NCBI GenBank assembly: GCA_023415055.1
Contig: JAEZLZ010000006.1
Span: forward strand, 50,096-114,095
Length of the DNA: 64,000 bases
From: Bacillota bacterium
GTDB lineage: Bacteria > Bacillota > Clostridia > Lachnospirales > Lachnospiraceae
Reading direction: 5' to 3'
Shown: positions 26,759-36,094 of the stretch, piece after piece
Layout of the letters: every line of letters starts with the position of its first letter
Numbering within the stretch: the first letter of the stretch is position 1
Made by a program: the position numbers and the translations under genes
Notes under the pieces: generated by a model
The model's input: only the letters and a program-made list of their open reading frames with translations
What the model was told of the DNA's origin: nothing
Database searches by the model: none

Positions 26759-28075
26759 TGCGCCCGACGGGCGCACGTCATAGATGCCGGTGATAAGGAT
26801 AAAGTACAGTTAATTCTTAACGGTGCTTTCATCACCTGTTCTTCGAATGCCCCCATCTATATCAAGAATGCAGATAAGGTCTTTCTTACACTTACCGAAG
26901 GAAGCAAGAATAGTTTGGCCGACGGAGCAAATTACATTCAAACCGATGAAAACGAAGTGGATGCGGTTATCTACAGTAAGGCTGATCTGACATTGAACGG
27001 TACCGGCTCTTTAACAATACAAGGCAACTACAAGCATGGCATCGCTTCGAAGGATGATTTGGTAATTACAGGCGGAAGTTATAATATTACAGCGGTGAAG
27101 GATGCACTCAACGGTAAGGATTGTGTCAAAATAAAAGACGGAAGCTTTACCTTAAACACTACAACAGGGAACGGTATTCAATCTAAGAACAGCGATGATT
27201 CTACAAAAGGATATGTCTATATCAGCGGAGGAACTATTAACATAAACAATTGTTATGAGGGTATCGAAGGTACCGTAATTATGATTGAAGATGGTTCGAT
27301 CATAATCAATGCATCAGATGATGGCCTGAATGCAGCAAGTGCAAGCAGTACAGCAGCTACAGACAATGCCGGGGATACAACAATGACTTCAAATTCTGCA
27401 TCGGAGGCAGCCACAATGAGCATGAATAAAACATTAGGCTCAGAAGATATCACGGTTACTACAGCGACAGATGAGGTAATCACTAGCAGTGCGACGATAG
27501 AAACTCCGGAACCAGGAGATGATACTTCGCAGTCAGGAGGTCCTGGTAGAATGAAGCCGGGTCAGGCGCCGGATGGGGTAGATGAGAACAGCTATATCTC
27601 TATCTCAGGCGGAACAATTACGATAAATGCAAAGGGTGATGGTATCGATTCTAACGGCTCATTCTATATCTCGGGTGGTACGGTATATGTGAACGGACCC
27701 ACGGATAACGGAAATGGAAGTCTTGACTATAATGGCACTGCCAAGATCACCGGAGGTAGTATCGTAGCTGTGGGTAGTTCGGGTATGGCACAGGGCTTTG
27801 ATGACACCTCAACACAGTGTTCCTTGCTGTATCTGTTATCATCGGATGCCGCAGGAGGCTCTACTGTTACTTTGAAGGATAAGGAAGGCAAAGAAGTCAT
27901 AAGCTTTACTCCGAATAAGACATATCAATCGGTAGTGATCAGCTCGCCAAATTTAATTCAAGGTGAGACTTATACCTTGATCTGTAGCAATCAGTCCTAT
28001 GAGATTACTCTGAACTCAATTGCAACAAGCAATGGTCAGGGTATGGGAATGGGCCGACGGGGAAGGGGACGTTAG
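26759..28075 (+). pseudogene. 5'-truncated Cthe_2159-like carbohydrate-binding surface protein
   Basis: The frame is open from 26759 and reads directly into family sequence (VIDAGDKDKVQLILNGAF, SNAPIYIKNADKVFLTL), but the signal peptide and first strands, normally about 80-130 residues, are missing. No ATG in the right place or ribosome site exists upstream; the first possible start is TTG at 26915. The rest is intact: beta-helix-like repeats (ISGGTI, NAKGDGID), a Ser/Thr-rich insert around 27340-27540 and a glycine/arginine tail ending at 28075. Cthe_2159 family proteins bind polygalacturonate or cellulose at the cell surface. The join with the kinase terminator suggests a deletion. Confidence 0.75.
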
Positions 28076-28103
28076 ATAGAGGGGCTGTTGAAAATGAATT
28101 GTA

Positions 28104-28138
28104 CTGAAGAAGGAAGCTGAATAAGCTTCCTTCTTCAG
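28104..28138 (+). terminator. Long perfect hairpin after the truncated gene
   Basis: CTGAAGAAGGAAGCT (28104-28118) and AGCTTCCTTCTTCAG (28124-28138) are perfectly complementary around a 5-base loop. No T-run follows, so termination is likely but not certain. The next 190 bases hold no gene. Confidence 0.6.
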
Positions 28139-28326
28139 GTATATCTATTATACGACGCCCCCTCGTTTTAATTGGAGTTTAGATGACTAATACAAAGGTA
28201 GGAAGTTGAGATTTTGACAGCAGAGCTTTGTTTTGATGCTATGATATAAAAATGTCGAATAATAATATAACATAACGAATATTGCGACAATATTTATCAG
28301 TAACGATTACAATTACATTAATTTAT

Positions 28327-28356
28327 TTGTCGAAAATAGGTTTGATATGCTATAAT
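28327..28356 (+). promoter_or_regulatory. Extended -10 promoter of the hybrid kinase
   Basis: TTGTCG (28327-28332), an 18-base spacer, and TGCTATAAT with the -10 TATAAT at 28351-28356. The TG just before the -10 compensates for the weak -35. Confidence 0.65.
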
Positions 28357-28420
28357 AATACAAATTATGTATAAATATAGCATCATATGACAAAAAAGTG
28401 GTTGGTGGAGGGAGTAGGAA

Positions 28421-29782
28421 ATGTTAATGAATGATGAATATAGTAAAAATAGTATCCTATCGTCAACGGATCACGTCACTTTACTCAAAACGAAAGAAAT
28501 AACAGAGCAAATTATTACAGAGACAGAAGCAAAAGATTGTTTAATTACAAGAATTATGGAATATTGCAAACAGCTGGAGAGTGCTAAAAGAGAAGCGGAA
28601 ATGAAAAATCAGGCGAAGACAAACTTTCTTTCTTATATCAGCCATGAGATAAGAACCTCAATGAATGGTATCATCGGTCTAATACACCTACTAATGAAGT
28701 CAAAATTAGATAAAAATCAGATCAAATGGATCGATATGCTGAATGAATCGGTTGAGGGACTTCAGATTATCATCAATAATTTATTGGATATATCAAAAAT
28801 TGATGCAGGGAGGATTGAACTTGAGAGAAAGGTATTCAATATTAAGAAGATGTCGGTTGATTTATATAATGAGCTATCCGTGCTGAGTAGAGCCAAAAAG
28901 CTGGAAGTGAAATATGAATTTGATTCCTCGATACAAAATATGGTGATCGGGGATAAAACAAGATTGAAGCAGATACTACTTAATCTCGTCGACAATGCGG
29001 TAAAATTCACGAATCGAGGGTCAATTACTCTACAGGTCAGGCTAATCGATTCAGATGATTATCAAGAAACAATTGAATTCATAGTAGAAGATACCGGTAT
29101 CGGCATCTCGGAGCAGGATAAGAATAGAATCTTCGAAAGCTTTGTTCAGGGAGAGCTGACTGCCAAGAAAAAAAGTATGGGTGCAGGACTCGGACTTGCT
29201 ATATCGAAAAATCTGGTCAAATTAATGAACGGTGATATTTACGTGGAAAGCACACTGGGAAAAGGGAGTGCTTTTCATGTGAGCTGCTGCCTGCCTAAAT
29301 TAAAGAAAACCGTCAAGAACGATGAACAGGAAGCCTTGAGCCAATCTGAGACAGAGAGTAGCGGGAAATCTGCTAAGCTGCCTGACCAAATAGATTACGG
29401 CAGTCAGATAATCCTCAGTATAGAAGATAATGAGATTAACCAAGAAATTATCCAAGCTATCGGTAAAAACGGTGTTTATCATATACTAAGTGCCTATAAT
29501 GCAGAGGAAGCTCTTCGGCTCTTGGAAACATATAATGTGGATTTGATACTTATGGACATCCAGCTTCCCGGAATGAACGGATATGAACTGACCAGATACA
29601 TTCGTGAGAATAAACGGCATCAAAAAACACCGATTATTGCCATGACTGCATATGCGATGGAAGAAGATCGCAGACGTTGCCTTCAATCCGGTATGAATGA
29701 TTTTATTTCAAAACCGATTGAATTTGACCGGTTTTATGATATCTGTAACAGGTTTTTGTCAGAAAAAAGTAAGATTTACTAG
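28421..29782 (+). CDS. Soluble hybrid histidine kinase/response regulator
   Basis: Cytoplasmic signalling protein with kinase and receiver in one chain. The 453 residues have a short coiled N-terminal region, HisKA with H75 in ISHEIRTSMNGIIG, an ATPase domain (LVDNAVKF, DTGIGISE, GAGLGLAIS) and a receiver with D379 in LILMDIQLPGMNG and K in FISKPIE. No membrane segment or recognised sensor domain is present. The H-box has Ser where Pro is usual (RTPMNG). No DNA-binding or phosphotransfer partner is adjacent. The start has GGAGGGAG upstream. Confidence 0.9.
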   Translation: MLMNDEYSKNSILSSTDHVTLLKTKEITEQIITETEAKDCLITRIMEYCKQLESAKREAEMKNQAKTNFLSYISHEIRTSMNGIIGLIHLLMKSKLDKNQIKWIDMLNESVEGLQIIINNLLDISKIDAGRIELERKVFNIKKMSVDLYNELSVLSRAKKLEVKYEFDSSIQNMVIGDKTRLKQILLNLVDNAVKFTNRGSITLQVRLIDSDDYQETIEFIVEDTGIGISEQDKNRIFESFVQGELTAKKKSMGAGLGLAISKNLVKLMNGDIYVESTLGKGSAFHVSCCLPKLKKTVKNDEQEALSQSETESSGKSAKLPDQIDYGSQIILSIEDNEINQEIIQAIGKNGVYHILSAYNAEEALRLLETYNVDLILMDIQLPGMNGYELTRYIRENKRHQKTPIIAMTAYAMEEDRRRCLQSGMNDFISKPIEFDRFYDICNRFLSEKSKIY

Positions 29783-29893
29783 TGAGGTGGAACATTGACG
29801 GAGATATCGTAATGTGTTAATATACCTCTTGAATTAATCTTTTTGCAATTTACCGGTAAATGCTTCAAAGGTAAAAGGCAGAATGGGGGTATT

Positions 29894-31363
29894 ATGACAC
29901 TAATTATCGGTATTATTACAACTATAATTACGATTCTGATCATTGCATTAGAAGCTATGATAGGTTATGAGAGAGGAATTCGTCGTAATCTGATCCGTAC
30001 ATTGATGTTGATTGGTGCTGCCGTGCTTACACTATACGCAACCTCACCTATTGTTGAGATAATTGTTCGAAAATTGATGGTAACAGATAAGATTTATGAT
30101 TATATGTACAATCTTACCGGAGTGCAGCCTGGCGGATTTTACTTCCTTAAAGAGAGTGCAGTTAATATGTTTACGATATTTTTAAATCCCTTTGTTTATG
30201 TAGTGCTGTTTTGGATCTTCAAATTTGTCACCTTTGGAATCTACATTTTAATGGATCGATACATAATTAATCGAAAACTTACCAAGCTTTTTCCGAGCCC
30301 GACTAAGAAAAGTTGCATCGCAGGAGCCTTCTTAGGAGGCGTCTATGCCATCATGATTGGCGCGATCTTTTTTATGCCGGTTAGTGCTTACTCGGAATTG
30401 TTACAGAAGACTGAGAAAGCTGCGGTAACCGGAGGAAAATTAGGGACTGTATCAGAGTTGTTAGGTACAGACCGCTATCATGCAGCAGTAGGATATCATA
30501 GCACACCCTCCTATTATTTCTATAAATATACGGGCTCGAAGCAGTTAAGTGATTTGATGTTTCAATCCTTAACAAAGAAGGAGATTGATACCACAACCAT
30601 ATCCGCTGATCAATATATTCCATCTCTGGTTAAGGTATATCATGCCTCCAAAGTAATGAAAAAAGGGCTAAGCCAGAGATCATCTTCGGCTGAATATGAG
30701 GAATATATGAATTCGCTGAACGTAATGGTGGAACAGTATTCGGCTAATGAGCTTATCGTCGGAACAGAAGAGGAGAAGCTGTCCTTTATAAATGAGGTGC
30801 TGAAGCAAGGAGCAATTCTTACCGATAATGAATTGCTGCAGTCGATGCTGACGAACATGGAATATTCCTCTCTGGCTGCTTTTAATCAAGATATAAAAAC
30901 ACTGACAGAATTCTCTACTCTTATGAAGGAGAAGGATATTTTGGATGAGCTTGTGATAAACATCTCCGACATCACACCGAAGGATTTTGTTCAAAGTCTT
31001 GATGAAGCGACGATTGATGAAATGGCAGAGAAGCTATACTCCTTGGATCAAGCAAAGGTCATTGTACCAATGATTACGGAGAAGCTCCTTGGAGTGATGC
31101 TTGGTGATGGTAAATTAGGGGATTCTACATTAAAAGAGATCGAAAACTTTGCGGCTACCAAACAGGAATTTTCGAAGATATGTGATGCAGGTAAGCAGCT
31201 CGCAGCTCTTATCGATAAGGAAATGCCGATGGATAAAGCTGAGGCAGAGAGAGTGCTTAAAGATAGTTTAACTATTCTCGAGAATTCACAGCTCATTGAC
31301 AAAGAAACCTTACAGGAGATAAAGATAATATTACAAGAGAAAATGGATCCTAATTTTAAATAA
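29894..31363 (+). CDS. CvpA-like polytopic membrane protein with long soluble tail
   Basis: The N-terminal 170 residues have four hydrophobic segments, with IGYERGIRRNLIRTLMLIGAA resembling CvpA-family entry segments, though similarity is modest. The following ~320 residues are helical and charged, without recognised domains, and would lie on one side of the membrane. ATG at 29894 follows GGGGGT. The length (489) is much greater than CvpA itself (about 160-180). The gene stands alone, followed by a terminator. Function is unknown. Confidence 0.6.
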   Translation: MTLIIGIITTIITILIIALEAMIGYERGIRRNLIRTLMLIGAAVLTLYATSPIVEIIVRKLMVTDKIYDYMYNLTGVQPGGFYFLKESAVNMFTIFLNPFVYVVLFWIFKFVTFGIYILMDRYIINRKLTKLFPSPTKKSCIAGAFLGGVYAIMIGAIFFMPVSAYSELLQKTEKAAVTGGKLGTVSELLGTDRYHAAVGYHSTPSYYFYKYTGSKQLSDLMFQSLTKKEIDTTTISADQYIPSLVKVYHASKVMKKGLSQRSSSAEYEEYMNSLNVMVEQYSANELIVGTEEEKLSFINEVLKQGAILTDNELLQSMLTNMEYSSLAAFNQDIKTLTEFSTLMKEKDILDELVINISDITPKDFVQSLDEATIDEMAEKLYSLDQAKVIVPMITEKLLGVMLGDGKLGDSTLKEIENFAATKQEFSKICDAGKQLAALIDKEMPMDKAEAERVLKDSLTILENSQLIDKETLQEIKIILQEKMDPNFK

Positions 31364-31378
31364 AATAATAATACACAT

Positions 31379-31420
31379 ACAGGATCGTAGCTGATTGCAT
31401 ATCAGTTGCGGTCCTGTTTA
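31379..31420 (+). terminator. Intrinsic terminator
   Basis: ACAGGATCGTAGCTGAT (31379-31395) pairs with ATCAGTTGCGGTCCTGT (31401-31417) with few mismatches, followed by TTTA. Confidence 0.75.
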
Positions 31421-31580
31421 ACATGTGTGCCTGATGGGCGCATTTTTCACAGTCTGGAAATTTCTGTTACTGTAACAAGATGAATATCAGTGGAAAATTA
31501 TGGGTTGCTCTATGAAAAACAGGATGGTATAATAAGTTAAAATTTGTTGAAAACTGAAAATTCATGGAGGAGATTGGAGT

Positions 31581-32246
31581 ATGGTTGATTCAAAAGGATG
31601 GGAATGGGAGAAGGCAGATCAGCTTCCTTGGCTAAAGCCGACGGATGACGTTTACTATCTGGCACACAAATGGTCTGAGGCAGGCTTTCATAAAATATTG
31701 GATCTGGGTGCCGGACTAGGAAGACACTCGATATATTTTGCTAAACAGGGTTTTGAGGTATCCGCGATTGATATTTCAGAGTATGCAATGAAGCATCTGA
31801 AGACCTGGAGTGAAAAAGAGGCTTTGTCCATTGATGTACAGCAAGGAGATATTGTCTCACTGCCCTATGAAGATAATTCTTTTGATTGTGTTTTTGCCTA
31901 TCATACGATTTCACATACCGATTCACAGGGGATTAAAAGAATCATTGGGGAGATATACCGAGTGTTAAAGCCCGGCGGTGAAGTATATACATCGATCAGC
32001 TCGAAGTACTCAGGTGAGTATCTGTATTCCGGCTATCCCAAAATTGACGAGAATACCTTAATCAATCAGGAGGATGGTCCGGAAAAGGATGTCCCACATT
32101 TTTATGCGAATCGGGAAGAGATACTTAAGTTGCTGGAGAATTTCCACATTGATCGAATCCGTCATATCGATTATTGTTATTTAAATGATCAGGAGATTGA
32201 CTGCAAATACTATTATGTTAACGGAAGTAAGATAAAACTTAGTTGA
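31581..32246 (+). CDS. Class I SAM-dependent methyltransferase
   Basis: Transfers a methyl group from S-adenosylmethionine to an unknown acceptor. The 221 residues carry motif I ILDLGAGLGRHSIYFA, motif II with the acidic residue in VSAIDISEYA, QGDIVSLPYEDNSFDCVFA, and YRVLKPGGEVY. This is the small-molecule (UbiE/Tehb-like) type. ATGGAGGAG precedes the start. A single-gene unit between a terminator and a pseudogene. Confidence 0.9.
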   Translation: MVDSKGWEWEKADQLPWLKPTDDVYYLAHKWSEAGFHKILDLGAGLGRHSIYFAKQGFEVSAIDISEYAMKHLKTWSEKEALSIDVQQGDIVSLPYEDNSFDCVFAYHTISHTDSQGIKRIIGEIYRVLKPGGEVYTSISSKYSGEYLYSGYPKIDENTLINQEDGPEKDVPHFYANREEILKLLENFHIDRIRHIDYCYLNDQEIDCKYYYVNGSKIKLS

Positions 32247-32253
32247 ACCATAG

Positions 32254-32589
32254 TTAGTTCGATAGGGTTCTGGCACAGATCTCATCATAAGTAAGTCCAC
32301 TTTCATAAACCTGTGTAGCAATTTCGATTCCTAAATAACGAAAATGCCACGGTTCATATTTATAACCGGTGATATATTCCTTATCCTTGGGATAACGAAG
32401 AATGAATCCATAAAGATAAGAATACTCTGCAAGCCAGATACCTTCCGGAGTAGCTTCAAATGCTTCTTTGAGAGTATAATCATCTGTTGTTCCTTTATCA
32501 ATTGCGAGACCGGTCTGATGTTCGGAATATCCTGGTCTCGCAATCGTTCTATCCCGAATACTCTGATATTCTTCCAGCGTTTGCTTATT
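32254..32589 (-). pseudogene. C-terminal remnant of a VanY-type D,D-carboxypeptidase
   Basis: On the minus strand a 111-codon frame from a stop at 32590-32592 to a stop at 32254-32256 encodes the catalytic end of a VanY/DacB-type peptidase. The zinc and catalytic residues are visible in ARPGYSEHQTGLAID and YEPWHFRYLG, and IWLAEYSYLYGFILRYPK lies between them. The N-terminal half is missing and no start codon or ribosome site is present. The gene has been cut off beside a short palindrome (CGTAAAT/ATTTACG, 32595-32611) at the edge of the exopolysaccharide cluster. Confidence 0.8.
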
Positions 32590-32694
32590 CTATACGTAAA
32601 TCGCATTTACGATTCAGCTTCATATATTGTTAGTAATTATGAAACTGAATATTCGATCGTCTTTTCGATGGAATGTTACTAATTGAGGTGCGTA

Positions 32695-34875
32695 ATGAAT
32701 TATGTCATTGAACCTACATTAATAAATATACTGACTATTATCACACTGATTTTTTCTTTTAACCTACTTATATATAAAAATCAAATTAATATTGATCATC
32801 TATTTTATGCAAATGTATTCTTACTTTGTATTGAATTAATAGAACCATCTCCTTCCGATATCATATTTTTGTCACTGTTAATATTCTGCGTGAAGGAAAA
32901 GAGATTTACTGAAATAAAATACAGTAAAATGAGAGTTATTATCTGGTTACTGATATTCTATATAGTTATCACCTCCCTGTCTTTAATTAATTTGAAGGCT
33001 TACTATATGGGATTTCGTTTTTATGGAATCACTTTATATCTAATCATTTATAGCTTACTTATCTATTTTTATACGGACAAAAAAAACTATATTCATATTC
33101 TGCGAATTTATGTAATATCAAGTACATTAGCTGCTGTCTTGGGTATGATTGGATATCTGGGATGCTTTTCCGATTATCTCTTGTTTGATGCATATAGAGT
33201 AAAATCATTATTTAAAGATCCAAATGTCTTCGGAGCCTTTTTGGTTCCCGCAGTCATTCTACTACTGGGAGATATCAAGACTCGGACTATGTATCCGAAG
33301 GATCACAAAGTGCTGGAGAAATTAAAGCTTTTTAAATATATTAATTATAAAATCATAGGTTATACCATTCTGATCATTATTAATTCCATAGGAATTATCA
33401 TCTCTTATTCCAGAGGTGCCTGGGTTTCTCTTGCAGCTGGTATCTTAGTCCTGATATTAATTAATATAAAGCAGATTAATTACAAAAAAATAATCCTATA
33501 TTTTGGTTTAATAATATCATTGGGATATGCATTATGGGTTAACGTTTTTAGCTTGGAAACAAAGAATTTTTTTCTTGAACGATTAAGTATTCAGGCCTAC
33601 GATTCGGACAGATTTTCAGCCCAGCTGATTGGTGTTACAAAGTCCATGGATCATATCTTTGGATATGGACCAGGACAGTATGAATATGTTTTAATGCAAA
33701 TAAAGGGAGAAGAATTTTCCGCACACAGTTTATATGCCAGAATTATACTTGAAAATGGTATATTTGGGTTTATACTACTGATGCTTGCCTTTGGATATAT
33801 TATTATCAAATTATACCGGAGACGCAAAGAAGAAGAGCTTCATTCTGTGAATTCAATCTATATTTCTATAGTAATCTCTTTGTTAATAAATAGCCTGGTC
33901 ATTGATACTCTCCATTGGAGACACCTATGGCTCTTTATTGGATTAAGTATATCCTATTTGAGTGATTATCAGAGACTTCCTAATCACAGCTTTGATTGGA
34001 AGGCTGAAATCAATAAGCTGCTATTATCTATGCGTAAACATGGAAAAGTATGGAGACAGGTGATGTACCACCTAATCAGGAATATGTTAGCACTTCTTGG
34101 GATGATCATATACTCTTTAAAGAAGCCTAAGCATGAAATTCTAATATTAATGTATCATAGAGTAAACGATCAAATAAATCAAGCAATCGCAGTGAAAGAG
34201 GCAAGATTTGATTGGCAGATGAAGTATCTGGATAAAAAAGGATACAAAGTAATATCAATGGAGGAGGCATATCAAAGAATAAAGGATAAAACAATTGATG
34301 GAAAATATATCGTTCTCTCATTTGATGATGGATACAATGATTTTTATGAATCTGCTTATCCGATTTTAAAGAACTACGACTATCCTGCCATTCTATATTT
34401 AGTTCCGGGATACATCGAAACGGATAAAGTTTTTGATTGGGATCTAGGGGTAGGCCAAAGTAATTTGATGAATTGGGAGCAGCTGATAGAACTTAAGGAT
34501 AGTAATTTAGTCACGATAGGCTCTCACACCTTAAATCATTATGATATCGATACCTTGGACAGTGAAGCACTCAGAATAGAACTGGAAGAATCTAAGAAGA
34601 TACTGGAAGAAAAGCTAAGCACTAAAATAATACATTTTGCTTACCCAAAGGGGATCTATGATGAGAATGCAGAGAAAATAGTAAGTGAGTTTTATGAAAC
34701 CGGAGTTTTGATATTTGGGGGTGTAGCAGTTAATAACAGGGTAGAGGAAAAGGAGTATTTCAAGCTTAAGAGGATGCCTGTTTACCGAAGCGATGGTAAG
34801 TTTATGTTCATTGCCAGATTGAAGGGCTGGATCAAACTTGAGGAGATCGTAAGAAGAAAGTTCACGGGCTTATAG
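32695..34875 (+). CDS. O-antigen ligase/polymerase (Wzy) fused to a polysaccharide deacetylase
   Basis: First gene of the exopolysaccharide cluster. ATG at 32695 has GAGGTG 5 bases upstream. Residues 1-430 form a Wzy/O-antigen ligase unit with about ten membrane segments and the large loop containing DSDRFSAQLIGVTKSM and FGYGPGQYEYV. After a linker with a further hydrophobic stretch, residues 480-726 are a NodB-type (CE4) deacetylase: LILMYHRV, SFDDGYND near 541, GSHTLNH near 608 and FAYPKGIYDE. No stop or frameshift separates the two. If active, one chain would polymerise or transfer and also deacetylate a polymer. CE4 residues look intact. Confidence 0.9.
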   Translation: MNYVIEPTLINILTIITLIFSFNLLIYKNQINIDHLFYANVFLLCIELIEPSPSDIIFLSLLIFCVKEKRFTEIKYSKMRVIIWLLIFYIVITSLSLINLKAYYMGFRFYGITLYLIIYSLLIYFYTDKKNYIHILRIYVISSTLAAVLGMIGYLGCFSDYLLFDAYRVKSLFKDPNVFGAFLVPAVILLLGDIKTRTMYPKDHKVLEKLKLFKYINYKIIGYTILIIINSIGIIISYSRGAWVSLAAGILVLILINIKQINYKKIILYFGLIISLGYALWVNVFSLETKNFFLERLSIQAYDSDRFSAQLIGVTKSMDHIFGYGPGQYEYVLMQIKGEEFSAHSLYARIILENGIFGFILLMLAFGYIIIKLYRRRKEEELHSVNSIYISIVISLLINSLVIDTLHWRHLWLFIGLSISYLSDYQRLPNHSFDWKAEINKLLLSMRKHGKVWRQVMYHLIRNMLALLGMIIYSLKKPKHEILILMYHRVNDQINQAIAVKEARFDWQMKYLDKKGYKVISMEEAYQRIKDKTIDGKYIVLSFDDGYNDFYESAYPILKNYDYPAILYLVPGYIETDKVFDWDLGVGQSNLMNWEQLIELKDSNLVTIGSHTLNHYDIDTLDSEALRIELEESKKILEEKLSTKIIHFAYPKGIYDENAEKIVSEFYETGVLIFGGVAVNNRVEEKEYFKLKRMPVYRSDGKFMFIARLKGWIKLEEIVRRKFTGL

Positions 34876-34998
34876 GGTAAAGTGAGGAGTAGATTATTTG
34901 TAGAGCTATCTACTAATAATTTTCTCCTTTTTATGAACCCTTTGGTTCTCATAACATAATCTGTTGTAGATCAGTTTTTAGGTAAGCGTGTTGCATAA

Positions 34999-36093
34999 AT
35001 GAATAAATTAAGGATATTGCAGGTAATAACGAAAGCTGATTGGGCTGGTGCACAGAGGGTGGTTTATGAGATTTGTAAGTATATTAAGGATAATCACTCT
35101 GACAAGATAGAGATAGAGGTAGCCGTAGGCGAAAATGGACTCTTAGTTCATAAACTTGCAGTATTGGGCATACGAGTTCATATTCTCAATTGGCTACAGC
35201 ATGACATCAATCCGATCATTGACTATAAAGGGTATAAGGAAATAAAAAAAACGATTTCAATAGGGAGATATGATGTAGTACATTGTCATTCCACGAAAGC
35301 TGGAATTCTTGGAAGACTTGCAGCCTATAGGCTAAATAAAAAAAGGATTATTTATACGGTTCATGGGTTATGTCCTATACTTCAATACAATGGCATAGAA
35401 AGAAAAGCAGCTATCCTGATCGAAAGAATGCTGGAAAAGCTGACAACCGATATGGTTTTTCTGTCGATGCATGATATCGAGATGGCGAAGCAATTCAAGA
35501 TATATCATCCACAAAAGATCAATTTAATTTATAATTCTTTAACTGTACCGGAAGTGACACATAGTACTTTAAGATTAGAATTAAGCATCAATCCGGATGT
35601 AAAGATCATAGGAAATGTTGCTCGTGTTGATGAGGTTAAAAATCCGATAAGGTTTATTGAAATAGCAAAAGAGTATTATTATTTATATCCAAAGGAGAAT
35701 ACCGCATTCGTCTGGATCGGTGATGGTCCATTGATGAACCGGGTTGCATCGATAGTAGAAAGATATGGACTGACTGACAAGGTTTTTTTTATAGGATTTC
35801 GAGATAAAGTAGAGCAATATATGTCGGATTTTGATTTACTCCTTATGACTTCGATTTGTGAAGGAATGCCGCAAACTATATTGGAAGCAATCGAATTGAA
35901 TGTACCTATCTTATCAGCGGATGTTGGGGGCATCTGTGAAATGATTGGCAAGAAAAATGTATATAGAGTTAGTGAGACGAATCAAGATATTGCAAAGAAA
36001 TTAAACGATACTTATACTCGAATTTATTTAAGTGACTTAGGAATGGCCGAGAAATATGTGAATCTATATTTATCAGATAGAAAAGGAATTTAA
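34999..36093 (+). CDS. Glycosyltransferase family 4
   Basis: Adds a sugar from an activated donor to the growing lipid-linked glycan. The 364 residues begin ILQVITKADWAGAQRVVYEICKY, typical of the EpsD/EpsF type, with an acceptor-side VHCHSTKAGILGRLAAYR and donor-side GNVARVDEVKNPIRFIEIA, SICEGMPQTILEAIELNVPI. The E-x7-E region (EGMPQTILE) is present. There is no membrane segment. It lies 123 bases after the fusion gene. Sugar and linkage are unknown. Confidence 0.9.
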   Translation: MNKLRILQVITKADWAGAQRVVYEICKYIKDNHSDKIEIEVAVGENGLLVHKLAVLGIRVHILNWLQHDINPIIDYKGYKEIKKTISIGRYDVVHCHSTKAGILGRLAAYRLNKKRIIYTVHGLCPILQYNGIERKAAILIERMLEKLTTDMVFLSMHDIEMAKQFKIYHPQKINLIYNSLTVPEVTHSTLRLELSINPDVKIIGNVARVDEVKNPIRFIEIAKEYYYLYPKENTAFVWIGDGPLMNRVASIVERYGLTDKVFFIGFRDKVEQYMSDFDLLLMTSICEGMPQTILEAIELNVPILSADVGGICEMIGKKNVYRVSETNQDIAKKLNDTYTRIYLSDLGMAEKYVNLYLSDRKGI

Positions 36094-36094
36094 T

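Noticed and set aside
32344..32682. Plus-strand frame over the VanY remnant
   Set aside because: The minus strand of the same bases encodes clear catalytic motifs; the plus frame is its shadow.
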